This document shows, one piece after another, positions 32,332 to 41,163 of a stretch of DNA of 58,225 bases. Every line of letters begins with the position of its first letter. Position 1 is the stretch's first letter. The stretch is from assembly GCF_014651115.1 (NCBI RefSeq), contig NZ_BMWG01000032.1, positions 9,629 through 67,853 on the forward strand, read 5' to 3'. Position numbers and translations under genes: made by a program. The notes under the pieces are model-generated. The model had not been told where the DNA came from, searched no databases, and was given only the letters and a program-made list of their open reading frames with translations. Source of the DNA: Streptomyces inusitatus. GTDB taxonomy: Bacteria; Actinomycetota; Actinomycetes; Streptomycetales; Streptomycetaceae.

Positions 32332-34470
32332 ATGGATCTTGAGCGGCTTTTCGTTGATCTCGACGGTGTGCGCTGGGCCGACGCCGACCACGCCTACGGC
32401 GAGGCGGACGACCTGCCCGGCATGCTGCGCGCGCTCACGGGCGACGAGGAGCAGGCCTCGGAGGCGCTGGACGAGCTGTGGAGCAGCATCCTCCACCAGG
32501 GCACGGTGTACGCGGCGACGGCCGAGGCCGTGCCGTTCCTCGCCCGGCTGGCGGCCGCCGGGGTCCGCACCGGGGATCTGCTGGTCCTGCTCGGCGGCAT
32601 AGCGGAGAGCCGGGACGAGTACGGCCTGCCCCGGCCCGGGGCCTGCCGCTCGGCGGTCGCCGACCAACTGCCGCTGATCCTGCCGCTCTTCGACTCCCCG
32701 GACCCCGAGGTGCGCCGGGCCGCCGTCCGGGCCGCCGGGTGCACCGGCGCGGCCCCGGCGCTCCCGGCGCTGCGTGCCCGGCGGGCGGCCGAGGAGGAGC
32801 CGGCGGTCCTGGCCGAGCTGCTCGCCGCCCTCGTCCTGCTCGACCCGGTGGAGGGCGCGGCGGCGGCGACCGCCGCGCTCTCCCCGGAGCTCCCCGCCGA
32901 GGTGCGGATCGTCGCCGTGCTCGGCTGCCTCGATCTGGGCCTGCCCTGGAGCGCCGTCCACCGCGAGACGACCGTCTCCCTGCTGCCCGCCGGACCGCTG
33001 GTCGCCGCCCGCTTCGACGAGGAGCGCGACGAGCCCCTGCACTACGCGGTGGACGCGCTGCTGCTGCGCGACACCGACGAGGACCGCACGGCCGCCTATG
33101 AGCTGATCGAGGCCGCGCTGCGGCTGCCGGGCGCGGAGGCGAGGGGAGAGGCGCTGTGGGCGGCCGAGCACGCGTGCATGATCTCCCGGGGCGCGCCGCT
33201 CCGGCTGGCCCCGGCGCTGCTGGCCCTGCTGGCCGACCCGTCGTTCACGGATCCCGTGCCGATGCTGCCGGTCCTCGGCAGGCTCGGCGGACACGCGGCC
33301 CCGGCCGCCCCGGCGCTGGCCGCCCTCGCGGAGCTGGACGGCGAGTCCGCCGACCGCGCGCTCGAAGTGCTCGTGCGGATCGCTCCCGACCAGGCGGGCC
33401 CGCTGCTCGCCCGCGATCTGGACGGCCGGCCGCGCACCATGCGCGCGGTGACCGGCTTCCCCGGCATCCGGCCCGCGCTCCCGATCCCCTACACCCCGGA
33501 GCTGCTCAACGCGATCCGGATCCGGCTCACCGGGATCGCGGGCGCGGACGACACCACGACGGGCGATGCCCGGGAGCTGGCCTCGCTGCTGCTGAGCTGG
33601 GGCCGGCAGGCCTCGGCCGCCCTGCCCGAGCTGACCGCCGTGTTCGAGCGGCTGCCCGCCCCGCTCGCCCCCGCACTCGCCGCCATCTGCCCGGCGGAGG
33701 GCCGCGAGCGGACGGCCGGGCTGCTGAGAAGGGCCGCCGCCGCGGGGGAGTCGGGGCCGGAGGGCCGCTGTGCGGCGGCCCAGGCGCTGCGGACGCTCAC
33801 CGGCGAGACCGCCCCGCTGGTGAGCGCCCTGAAGGACGCGCTGACGGAGGAGTCCGCGCCGGAGCTGTCCCGGGCGGCGGGGGAGCTGGGGCCCGAGGGC
33901 GATGTCCTGATACCCCGGCTGTGGGCTGCCCTGACGCCCCCGGGCACCCGGCGGACCGTTCCCGACATGGACGCCGACATCGAGACGGCCCTCGCGCTCT
34001 GGCGGCTGACGGGGGACGCGGCCGAGCCGGTGCGGGTGCTCGGCGGAGTCCTCGCGGAGGCCGCCGACCGGGAGTGGACCCGGCGGACCCTGTCCGCCGC
34101 CGCCCGGGCCGCCACCCTGATCGGCCCGGCCGCCGCCGCCCTGGCCCCCGCCCTGGAGGCGCTCCTCGACGACCACGAGCAGGTCCCCGCCGCGCTGCTC
34201 GCCCTCTGCGCGCTGGGCCACGAGACGGACCGCGCCCGCGCGGCGGATCTGCTGCTGACCTCGGTGGAGCGGGAGACGGACTGGACCACCGCCCTCGAAG
34301 CCCTGGCGGCGCTGGGCCCCGAAGCGCTGACCGAAAAGGTGACCGCCCGGCTGACCGCCATCGCCGAACGGGACCTGCGGGTCGTCGTCTCCGGGGTGGG
34401 CGCCGAGCCCGCCGCGGCGGACGAGAGCCTGCGCCGCCGGGTCCGTGAGCTGCTGGCCACCGCCGGCTGA
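32332..34470 (+). CDS. HEAT-repeat protein, function unknown
   Basis: A 712-residue cytoplasmic alpha-solenoid. Many degenerate helical pairs rich in Ala/Leu are visible: PDPEVRRAAVRAAGCTGAAP, LGGHAAPAAPALAALAELD, and repeated TLIGPAAAALAPALEALL-type segments. No catalytic motif, signal peptide or transmembrane segment is seen. Such proteins usually bind other proteins or nucleic acids. The start is set at ATG 32332; an in-frame ATG at 32320 is possible. It follows the urate operon after 94 bp, in the same direction, but nothing ties it to purine metabolism. Confidence 0.7.
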   Translation: MDLERLFVDLDGVRWADADHAYGEADDLPGMLRALTGDEEQASEALDELWSSILHQGTVYAATAEAVPFLARLAAAGVRTGDLLVLLGGIAESRDEYGLPRPGACRSAVADQLPLILPLFDSPDPEVRRAAVRAAGCTGAAPALPALRARRAAEEEPAVLAELLAALVLLDPVEGAAAATAALSPELPAEVRIVAVLGCLDLGLPWSAVHRETTVSLLPAGPLVAARFDEERDEPLHYAVDALLLRDTDEDRTAAYELIEAALRLPGAEARGEALWAAEHACMISRGAPLRLAPALLALLADPSFTDPVPMLPVLGRLGGHAAPAAPALAALAELDGESADRALEVLVRIAPDQAGPLLARDLDGRPRTMRAVTGFPGIRPALPIPYTPELLNAIRIRLTGIAGADDTTTGDARELASLLLSWGRQASAALPELTAVFERLPAPLAPALAAICPAEGRERTAGLLRRAAAAGESGPEGRCAAAQALRTLTGETAPLVSALKDALTEESAPELSRAAGELGPEGDVLIPRLWAALTPPGTRRTVPDMDADIETALALWRLTGDAAEPVRVLGGVLAEAADREWTRRTLSAAARAATLIGPAAAALAPALEALLDDHEQVPAALLALCALGHETDRARAADLLLTSVERETDWTTALEALAALGPEALTEKVTARLTAIAERDLRVVVSGVGAEPAAADESLRRRVRELLATAG

Positions 34471-34491
34471 GCGGCCCGGCCCCGGCCGCCC

Positions 34492-34980
34492 TCACTTCAC
34501 CTCGGTCAGCCGTCCGCTGTCCACGTCGAAGACGAATCCGCGCAGTGAACCGGTGTGCGGGATGAAGGGGTTCACCCGAATGCGGCGCATCGACTGGAGA
34601 ACGTCGTCCTCAAGATGGGAGAAGCCCTCCGGGGCCCACGGCGGGCGAATCTTCGTGTCCTCTTCGATCTCCCGTTTGAATTCATCGTCGGTGAAGGTGA
34701 GCATTCCGCAGTCCGTGTGATGGATCAGCATGATCTTCCGGGTGCCCAGCAGCCGCTGGCTGATGGTCAGCGAGCGCACGGTGTCCTCGGTGACCACGCC
34801 TCCCGCGTTGCGGATGACATGGGCGTCGCCCCGGCGCAGCCCCAGAATCGCGTAGACGTCGATACGGGCGTCCATACAGGTGACGATCGCCAGTTTCCGG
34901 GCCGGCGGCAGGGCGAGCGGCCCCGAGAAAGTCGCCGCGTACGTCTCGTTGTTCGCCAAATACTCTTCGGTCGTGGACAT
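34492..34980 (-). CDS. Beta-carbonic anhydrase
   Basis: A 162-residue zinc enzyme that interconverts CO2 and bicarbonate. Zinc and catalytic residues are visible: Cys35 and the Asp37-x-Arg39 dyad in IVTCMDARID, and the His/Cys pair in IHHTDCGM. VIRNAGGVV is the conserved glycine loop. This is the short, Rv1284-like actinobacterial type. The ATG at 34980 has a GAGG ribosome site. Convergent with the HEAT gene and divergent from the YfcC-type transporter, so apparently a single-gene unit. Confidence 0.93.
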   Translation of the reverse strand: MSTTEEYLANNETYAATFSGPLALPPARKLAIVTCMDARIDVYAILGLRRGDAHVIRNAGGVVTEDTVRSLTISQRLLGTRKIMLIHHTDCGMLTFTDDEFKREIEEDTKIRPPWAPEGFSHLEDDVLQSMRRIRVNPFIPHTGSLRGFVFDVDSGRLTEVK

Positions 34981-35181
34981 CTTTACCTCGCGCTCTGGAA
35001 TACCCGGCCGAACGCCCAACGATCTTCCCCCGGAAAGGTGCCGATCGAAAATATGAACGCGGGTGGAGCGGGGTGGGACGGGCTTCGCCGATGTGCGGCC
35101 GGGGCGTCCGTGTGATCCATTGTTCTCAGCCGCACCACATCGACCGAACCGGCCGCGCCGGTCGCGAACGGGGGTTCAGCG

Positions 35182-36732
35182 ATGGATCCGGGACCCGGGG
35201 CGGGCGGGCCGACGGCCGCCCCCGAGCAGGCCCCCGAGGAGCCCGCGGACGGCAGGCGCTTCGCCTTCCCCAGCGCGCTGACCGTCCTGGTCCTGGTCAC
35301 CCTCGCGGTGTGGGCGCTGGCCTTCCTCATCCCGCCCGGAACCTATGACCGCGACGAGGACGGCGCTCCGATCGAGGGCACCTACCACCGGGTGGAGAGC
35401 GGCCAGAGCCTCGCCGACCGTCTGAACGATCTCTTCCTCGCCCCGGTCAACGGCCTCTACGGCATCCAGGACCTCAGGACCGGCGTCGTCGGCCCCGATC
35501 TCGCGGGCGAGCTGTACGGCAGCGCGGGCGTCTTCCTCTTCGTCCTCGCCATCGGGGCCTTCATCACCGTCGTCTTCGCCACCGGCGCGCTCGACCTGGG
35601 CATCGCCCGGCTCGCCCACCGGCTCCGCGACCGCGGAGCGCTGCTGATCGCCGGGGTGATGCTGGTCTTCGCCCTCCTCGGCACGGTCGAGGGCTTCGCC
35701 GAGGAGACCCTCGGCTTCTACGGGCTGATCGTGCCGCTGATGCTCGCCCTCGGCTACGACCGGATGACGGCGACCGGCACGATCATCCTGGGCGCGGGCG
35801 TCGGCGTACTGTGCTCCACCGTCAACCCGTTCGCGACCGGGGTCGCCTCCTCCGCGGCGGGCATCTCCCTCGGCGACGGCATCGTCCTGCGCGCCGTGAT
35901 GTGGGTGGTGCTGACGGCGGTGACGATCGGCTATGTCGTCCGCTACGCGCGGCGCGTGCGGCGGGACCCGGGCCGCTCGCTCTCCGGCTTCCTCCCCGGC
36001 GACCGCGAGCACGCCGCGGCCGGGGCCGCCGACCCGCCGGAGCTGACCGCCCTGCACCGCACGGTCCTCGTTCTCGTGGTCCTGGTCTTCGCCTTCATGA
36101 TCTTCTCGGTGGTCCCCTGGGCGAGCGCCCTGACCGGCGACGCGACCGCCACCCCGTACGGATTCGAACTCGGCTGGTCCTTCCCCCAGCTGGCGGCGCT
36201 GTTCCTGGTCGCGGCCGTCCTGGTCGGCATCGTCGCCCGCTTCGGCGAACAGCGGCTCAGCGCCGTCGTCGTCCAGGGCGCGGCGGACTTCATCTCCCCG
36301 GCGCTGGTGATCGTGCTGGCCCGGGGGGTCACCGTCATCATGAACAACTCGCAGATCACCGACACCGTGCTCCACTCGATCGAAGGCGTGGTGCGGGGCA
36401 CCTCCTCCGGGCTCTTCGCCGTCATCGTCTTCGTCGTCAATCTGCCGCTGGCCTTTCTGATCCCCTCCTCGTCGGGCCACGCCACCCTGGCCATGCCGAT
36501 CCTGGCCCCGCTCGCCGACTTCGCCGGGGTCTCCCGCGCGGTGGTGGTGACGGCGTGGCAGGCGGCCAGCGGCTGGATGAACCTCTGGGTCCCCACCACC
36601 GCCGTCACCATCGGCGGCGTCGCGCTGGCCAAGGTGGGCTACGACAGATATCTCCGGTTCGTCTGGCCCCTGCTGGCCCTTCTCGCGGTGCTGATCTGCG
36701 GCTTCCTGGTGGCGGGCGCGAACCTCGGCTGA
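35182..36732 (+). CDS. YfcC/ArcD-like integral membrane transporter
   Basis: A 516-residue polytopic membrane protein with about 12-13 hydrophobic segments from residue 33 on. The N-terminal PPGTYDRDEDG loop after the first helix, the central GTVEGFAEETLGFYGLIVPLM and the C-terminal IPSSSGHATLAMPILAPLAD are typical of the YfcC (C4-dicarboxylate anaerobic carrier / basic amino acid antiporter) family. The substrate is uncertain: characterised relatives move amino acids, peptides or short organic acids. A Gly/Pro/Ala-rich 30-residue cytoplasmic start precedes the first helix. It has its own promoter region (34981-35181), shared with the divergent carbonic anhydrase. Confidence 0.82.
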   Translation: MDPGPGAGGPTAAPEQAPEEPADGRRFAFPSALTVLVLVTLAVWALAFLIPPGTYDRDEDGAPIEGTYHRVESGQSLADRLNDLFLAPVNGLYGIQDLRTGVVGPDLAGELYGSAGVFLFVLAIGAFITVVFATGALDLGIARLAHRLRDRGALLIAGVMLVFALLGTVEGFAEETLGFYGLIVPLMLALGYDRMTATGTIILGAGVGVLCSTVNPFATGVASSAAGISLGDGIVLRAVMWVVLTAVTIGYVVRYARRVRRDPGRSLSGFLPGDREHAAAGAADPPELTALHRTVLVLVVLVFAFMIFSVVPWASALTGDATATPYGFELGWSFPQLAALFLVAAVLVGIVARFGEQRLSAVVVQGAADFISPALVIVLARGVTVIMNNSQITDTVLHSIEGVVRGTSSGLFAVIVFVVNLPLAFLIPSSSGHATLAMPILAPLADFAGVSRAVVVTAWQAASGWMNLWVPTTAVTIGGVALAKVGYDRYLRFVWPLLALLAVLICGFLVAGANLG

Positions 36733-36857
36733 GCGCCCCGCCCGGCGGTCATGTGCGGACGTCCCAGGACGAATCCCCGGCCGGGCCTTGATGTCGGGTC
36801 GCCCCCCGTGTCATATAGGTCTGGACCATTCTCAGTCCGCTTGCGGAGGTCCCACCC

Positions 36858-37805
36858 GTGCAACGTCCCCCCACACTCCTGGCGCTGGCCGCCCTGGCCG
36901 CGCTCACCCTCACCGCCTGCGGAGGCGACAACAAGGACACCGAGGCCCCCACGACCCCGGCCGACGTCACCGCGCAGGCAGGCAGCTCCACCTCCGTCCA
37001 CGTCATGTGGAAGGCGTCCACCGACGACAAGGCCGTCACCGGCTACGAGGTGTTCCAGAAGGACGTCAAGGTCAAGACGCTCCCCGGCACCAAGACCATG
37101 GTCGACGTCGACGGCCTCAAGCCCGGCACCGCGTACAGCTTCACCGTCCGCGCCCGCGACAAGGCGGGCAATCTCTCCGAGCCCAGCCCCGCGAAGGCCG
37201 TCACCACCCCTCAGCCCACCCCCGAGGACAAGAAGGCCCCCACCACCCCCTCGGGGCTGCGCGGCAAGCTCGACGGAACGCACGCGGTCACCCTCGACTG
37301 GGGCAAGGCCACCGACAACACCGCCGTCACCTCCTACGACATCTACCAGGAGGACTCCCGCATCCACAGCGTCTCCGGCACGGAGACCAGCGCCAAGGTC
37401 ACCGGGCTGCGCCCCGGCACCGTCTACACCTTCACCGTCCGGGCCCGGGACGCCGCCGACAACTCCTCCCCGGACAGCGGGGCCGTGGACCTCACCACCC
37501 CCGCGGGCGAGGGCGAGGGCCCCAGCACCGCCCCCACCGATCTGACGGCCACCGCCCGCAAGGGGAGCATCGAGCTGTCCTGGACGCCTCCGAAGGCGGA
37601 CGGCGACATCGAGTCCCACGAGCTGTATCTGAACGGGAAGCCCGCCACCACCATCGTCTGGGGCACTATGCCGGAGGGGAAGGCGAAGTACACCATGACG
37701 GTCACCGAACCGGCCGGCACCCGCTACAGCATCAAGCTCCGCGCCAAGCTCCCCGACGGGAAGTGGGGCGACTTCTCCGCCCAGCGCACGGTCGTCGTCC
37801 GCTGA
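36858..37805 (+). CDS. Secreted lipoprotein with fibronectin type III domains
   Basis: A 315-residue exported lipoprotein. The signal peptide ends in the lipobox LTAC (Cys about 21), followed by GGDNKD. Then come three FnIII domains at about 30-118, 128-216 and 222-315. The first two show the pattern TAxxxSTSVHVMWKAS, DGLKPGTAYSFTVRARDKAGN and the equivalent VTGLRPGTVYTFTVRARDAADN; the third is more divergent. FnIII modules in streptomycetes usually sit beside carbohydrate-active domains, but none is present, so this is a pure adhesion or scaffold-like surface protein. The GTG start follows GGAGG. A strong terminator follows. Confidence 0.9.
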   Translation: MQRPPTLLALAALAALTLTACGGDNKDTEAPTTPADVTAQAGSSTSVHVMWKASTDDKAVTGYEVFQKDVKVKTLPGTKTMVDVDGLKPGTAYSFTVRARDKAGNLSEPSPAKAVTTPQPTPEDKKAPTTPSGLRGKLDGTHAVTLDWGKATDNTAVTSYDIYQEDSRIHSVSGTETSAKVTGLRPGTVYTFTVRARDAADNSSPDSGAVDLTTPAGEGEGPSTAPTDLTATARKGSIELSWTPPKADGDIESHELYLNGKPATTIVWGTMPEGKAKYTMTVTEPAGTRYSIKLRAKLPDGKWGDFSAQRTVVVR

Positions 37806-37826
37806 CCCGACCGGACCCGACTCGGC

Positions 37827-37864
37827 CCCGGCCGCGCCCGCCCGTCCCGGCGGGCGCGGCCGGG
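37827..37864. terminator. Bidirectional terminator, perfect 16-bp stem
   Basis: CCCGGCCGCGCCCGCC (37827-37842) pairs perfectly with 37849-37864 around a 6-base loop. It lies between the stop codons of the convergent FnIII lipoprotein and FAD monooxygenase genes. Confidence 0.85.
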
Positions 37865-37877
37865 CCGGGACGGGCCG

Positions 37878-39056
37878 TCATCCGTCCAGCCTCCGCCCGC
37901 CGAACAACCCCGCCGCGTCCGCCTCCTCCCACCAGGCGTCCAGACCCGCCCGGTCCAGCGAGGCCCAGGGCGGAGCCGCCTCGACCAGGGCGCGGCCGAG
38001 CCGGCGGCCGAGATCGACCATGCCGCCGCTCACGGCGGAGCGCGCGGTGTCGTACGAGGCCAGGGCCGCCGGCAGCGACCGGTGCGCCGTCAGGGCGTCT
38101 TCCAGGAGCGTGGCGTCCTGAAGGGCCTTGACGGCCCCCGCGCCGGTGTGCGGACGGGCGACGGCGGCCGCGTCGCCGACGAGGGCGAGACGGCGGGTGA
38201 CGCCCGGGGCGGCCGTGAAGTCGTACATCGGCTGCACGATGAGTTCGCCGGGCGCGGTGAGGCCGACCAGGGTGGACCAGAACGGCGGCAGCCGGTCCTC
38301 GACCAACCCGGCCAGATACGGATGGAGCGAGGCCGCCGGCCCGCTCGCGCCGGTGTCGGCCCCGGGCGGCGGGGCCGTGTAGAGCACCCAGTTGACGAGA
38401 TGACCGCCCTCGCCGTCCGGGATGCGGTAGATCACCGCGTGGCCGCCGTCGAAGACCGCGTACACCGTGGCGCTCGTCTCCCACCGCCCCGGATCCGGCA
38501 GCCTGCTCTCCGGATAGGCCCCGCGCCACGCCAGATACCCCGCGTGCGCGGGACGCACCCCCGGACAGACCGCCTCCCGGATCACCGAGCGAAAGCCGTC
38601 GGCCCCGACCACCAGGTCGTAGTCGGCGAAACCGGAAGCCGTGCCGAGCCGCACCCCGGCCGCCGACTCGGCCGCCGAGCCGACCGCCGTACCGGAGCGG
38701 AAGACGACCGAGGCCGGGAGCCGGGAGCGCAACTCCCGCCAGAGCGGACCCCAGTTGTAGGTACGGAAGGGGAAATGGCCCGACCCGATGAGACGGCCCA
38801 GCGGCGCGTCCCCCTCGCGGACGTACCAGCGGCGCTCGGCCATCGGCGTCCACGGCATCGCCGCGTCCAGATAGCCGCGCCGCTCCAGCTCCGCGTAGCG
38901 CGAGTGGTGGACGGCGAGTCCCAGCCCCCGCGAGGCGAGATCGCCCGAGGTGCGCTCGTACACCGTGATGTCCTCGTGGCCCGCGCGATGCGCGGCGAGG
39001 GCCGCCGCGCACCCCCCGATGCTGCCGCCCACGACGGCGACCCGCAGTCCGCTCAT
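37878..39056 (-). CDS. FAD-dependent monooxygenase (2,6-dihydroxypyridine hydroxylase-like)
   Basis: A 392-residue group A flavin hydroxylase. Motifs: the dinucleotide site VAVVGGSIGGCAAALAAHRAG at the start (first 20 residues of that run), LVVGADGFRSVIREAV (DG motif), and LALVGDAAAVARPHTGAGAVKALQDA (GD motif). The segments YLAWRGAYPE and VNWVLYT are like dihydroxypyridine 3-hydroxylase (DHPH) rather than the HpxO/salicylate groups. It adds hydroxyl to an aromatic or heteroaromatic ring using NAD(P)H. The substrate is unknown. The gene sits between two purine blocks, which raises the possibility of a purine-like substrate, but nothing else supports that. Confidence 0.85.
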   Translation of the reverse strand: MSGLRVAVVGGSIGGCAAALAAHRAGHEDITVYERTSGDLASRGLGLAVHHSRYAELERRGYLDAAMPWTPMAERRWYVREGDAPLGRLIGSGHFPFRTYNWGPLWRELRSRLPASVVFRSGTAVGSAAESAAGVRLGTASGFADYDLVVGADGFRSVIREAVCPGVRPAHAGYLAWRGAYPESRLPDPGRWETSATVYAVFDGGHAVIYRIPDGEGGHLVNWVLYTAPPPGADTGASGPAASLHPYLAGLVEDRLPPFWSTLVGLTAPGELIVQPMYDFTAAPGVTRRLALVGDAAAVARPHTGAGAVKALQDATLLEDALTAHRSLPAALASYDTARSAVSGGMVDLGRRLGRALVEAAPPWASLDRAGLDAWWEEADAAGLFGGRRLDG

Positions 39057-39118
39057 GCGCGCATCATGGCAGCGGCACACCCCGCCCCCGGGCGGCCGTC
39101 GGGCCGCGACGGCCCGAA

Positions 39119-39784
39119 TCAGCCGGTCGGCCGCCCGGGGCGGGGCGGCGAACCCGGGCCCTCCAGGCGGCCGAGGTCGGCGGGCGTGTCGATGTCGCAG
39201 GGGTCGGCCACGTCGCCGCACTCCACCAGTACGAGTGACGAGGCGCGCTCCCGCAGGTAGGCGCGGGCCCCCCGGTCGTCCGCCGCTCCGGCCGCCACGG
39301 CCGCCCAGTGGTCCGCGCCCAGCAGGACCGGATGGCCGCGCTCCCCGCCGTACGAGGCCGCCGCCAGCGTCGCCCGCGAGCGGTACGCGGCACGCACCCG
39401 GGCGACGGCTTCGGCCCCGACGCCCGGCTGGTCCACCAGGCAGACCAGCGCCGCGTCCGCGCCCGCGGCGGCCAGCGAGGCGAGCCCCGCCCGGAGCGAG
39501 GAGCCCATGCCCGCCGCCCAGCCGGGGTTGTCGACAAGGACACAGCCGCTGAGATCGGCCTCGGCCCGCACCCGGCCGGCCGCCGCGCCCAGCACCACAT
39601 GGACCGGGTCGCAGCCGCCCTCGCGCAGAATCCGTACGGCGTGCTCGGCCAGCGGCCGGCCCCGGTGGCCCAGCAGCGCCTTCGGCCGGCCGCCGAGCCG
39701 TCGGCCGCCGCCCGCCGCGAGCAGCAGTCCGGCGACGGCCGGACGCGGGAGGGGAGAGGTCAGACGCGGGAAGGGGGAGGTCAT
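39119..39784 (-). CDS. MobA-like NTP transferase (MocA/PucB type)
   Basis: A 221-residue nucleotidyltransferase. The NTP-binding start is LLLAAGGGRRLGGRPKALLGHRG, followed by VDNPGWAAGMGSSLRAGL and CLVDQPGV. This is the pattern of molybdenum-cofactor cytidylyltransferases (MocA) and of PucB, which matures xanthine dehydrogenase, as opposed to MobA guanylyltransferases. No xanthine dehydrogenase is encoded here, but the location between urate and allantoin genes fits a role in molybdo-hydroxylase maturation. The ATG at 39784 is the first good start. CofC-type or other NTP transferases cannot be excluded. Confidence 0.78.
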   Translation of the reverse strand: MTSPFPRLTSPLPRPAVAGLLLAAGGGRRLGGRPKALLGHRGRPLAEHAVRILREGGCDPVHVVLGAAAGRVRAEADLSGCVLVDNPGWAAGMGSSLRAGLASLAAAGADAALVCLVDQPGVGAEAVARVRAAYRSRATLAAASYGGERGHPVLLGADHWAAVAAGAADDRGARAYLRERASSLVLVECGDVADPCDIDTPADLGRLEGPGSPPRPGRPTG

Positions 39785-39985
39785 GGGGACAACTCTCCCC
39801 GACGGCCCGCGGGCGCGCTCCGCCGCCCGGCGTCGACGCGATGTACCTCCGTCGTCCTGAATTCGGTCCCCGGAGTGGCGCGTACCGCACACAATGGCGT
39901 TAACTTGCCCGCAACTCTGGGTGGTTGGCCGTCGACTGACGGTCGTGGGGACCGATTCCAGGGGTGTGCGAGGGGGAGTGCTTTG

Positions 39986-40318
39986 TTGCGGAGCGTGGGG
40001 CAGACGCCGGTGACAGGGAGCGGGAAGGACCCGAGAGCGGCCGCGCTGGGGGCGGCCGTCTCCAGATTGCGCCGTGAACTGGCCGGAAATCCCGGGAGAT
40101 TCCCCGACCGGGACATCGCGGAGGACGAGCTGGCGGCGCTCGCCGCGATGGTGACCGGCGGACGGCCCGAGATCGCCCGGATGCGGTGCTCCCTGCTGCT
40201 GATCGCCGGGGCCATCGGCTCGGTCAGCGCGCTCGGACCCGCCCTGATGCAGGTGAGGCATGCCGTGGATCTCTTCGGCGAGGCCCCGCCCGGGCCGCCC
40301 GCCGGATCCCCGGGGTAG
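39986..40318 (+). CDS. DUF5955 family protein, function unknown
   Basis: A roughly 110-residue actinobacterial protein resembling DUF5955. The conserved-looking core is AVSRLRRELAGNPGRFPDRDIAEDELAALAAMV, then SLLLIAGAIGSVSALGPAL and VRHAVDLFG. The second half is hydrophobic and could be a short membrane-associated helix. The start is uncertain: TTG 39986 has AGGGGGAG 7 bases before it, while GTG 39995 and GTG 40010 are in frame. It stands alone between divergent and downstream genes. Confidence 0.65.
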   Translation: MRSVGQTPVTGSGKDPRAAALGAAVSRLRRELAGNPGRFPDRDIAEDELAALAAMVTGGRPEIARMRCSLLLIAGAIGSVSALGPALMQVRHAVDLFGEAPPGPPAGSPG

Positions 40319-40418
40319 CCGAAGGGGCGGGGCGTCAGCGGTGGCAGCTCCGGCACGGTCGTTTTAGCGTGGGGAGGAAAGCCTCGAAACGACCGTCCAT
40401 TGATCAAGGGAAACGGAT

Positions 40419-41111
40419 ATGGCCGACAAGCCAGCAGTCGTTCTGGTGCATGGATTCTGGGGCGGAGCCGCCCACTGGGGCAAGGTCATCCTGGAGCTGC
40501 GGAACCGGGGATACGGTTCGCTGTACGCCGTGGAGAACCCGCTGACCTCCCTCGCCGAGGACGCCGAGCGCACCCGGAAGATGGTCAACCAGGTCGACGG
40601 TCCGGTCGTCCTGGTGGGGCACTCCTACGGCGGCGCGGTCATCACCGAGGCGGGCGATCTGCCCAATGTCGTCGGACTGGTCTATGTGGCGGCCTTCGCG
40701 CCCGACGCGGGGGAGAGCCCCGGTGGCATCAGCCAGGAGCTGCCGCCCGCGGCCTTCGAGAATCTCGCGCCGGACTCCGACGGGTATCTCTGGATCAAGC
40801 AGGACAAGTTCCACTGGAGCTTCGGCCAGGATCTGAGCGACGACGAGGCGCTGGTCATGGCGGTGACCCAGAAGGCCCCGCTCGCCTCGACCTTCGGCGA
40901 CAACATCACCGCGCCCGCGTGGAAGAAGAAGCCCGTCTGGTACCAGGTCTCCACCGACGACCGGATGATCCACCCGGACAACGAGCGGAAGATGGCGGCG
41001 CGGATGTCACCGCGCAAGACCATCGAACTCGCCGCCAGCCACGCCTCGCTGGCGTCCCACCCGAGGGACATCTCCGACCTGATCGACGAGGCGGCGGCCG
41101 AGGCCGGCTGA
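40419..41111 (+). CDS. Alpha/beta hydrolase (EstX/RsbQ-like)
   Basis: A 230-residue alpha/beta hydrolase without signal sequence. The start VVLVHGFWGGAAHWG is the oxyanion loop, VLVGHSYGGAVI holds the nucleophile Ser, and a late AASHASLASHP gives the catalytic His. The ATG at 40419 follows a weak ribosome site. The 100-bp upstream gap includes a TTTTAGCGT stretch that may be a -10. Similar enzymes include plant salicylate-type esterases and signalling hydrolases. The substrate is not predictable. Confidence 0.87.
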   Translation: MADKPAVVLVHGFWGGAAHWGKVILELRNRGYGSLYAVENPLTSLAEDAERTRKMVNQVDGPVVLVGHSYGGAVITEAGDLPNVVGLVYVAAFAPDAGESPGGISQELPPAAFENLAPDSDGYLWIKQDKFHWSFGQDLSDDEALVMAVTQKAPLASTFGDNITAPAWKKKPVWYQVSTDDRMIHPDNERKMAARMSPRKTIELAASHASLASHPRDISDLIDEAAAEAG

Positions 41112-41163
41112 GAAGGGGCTGAGAAGGAGCCATGGGTGAGCGGGCCGGGTCCTCCCCGCCCGC

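Noticed and set aside
37878..39056. FAD monooxygenase as the urate hydroxylase HpxO
   Set aside because: Its motifs look more like dihydroxypyridine hydroxylase, and a true uricase is already encoded.
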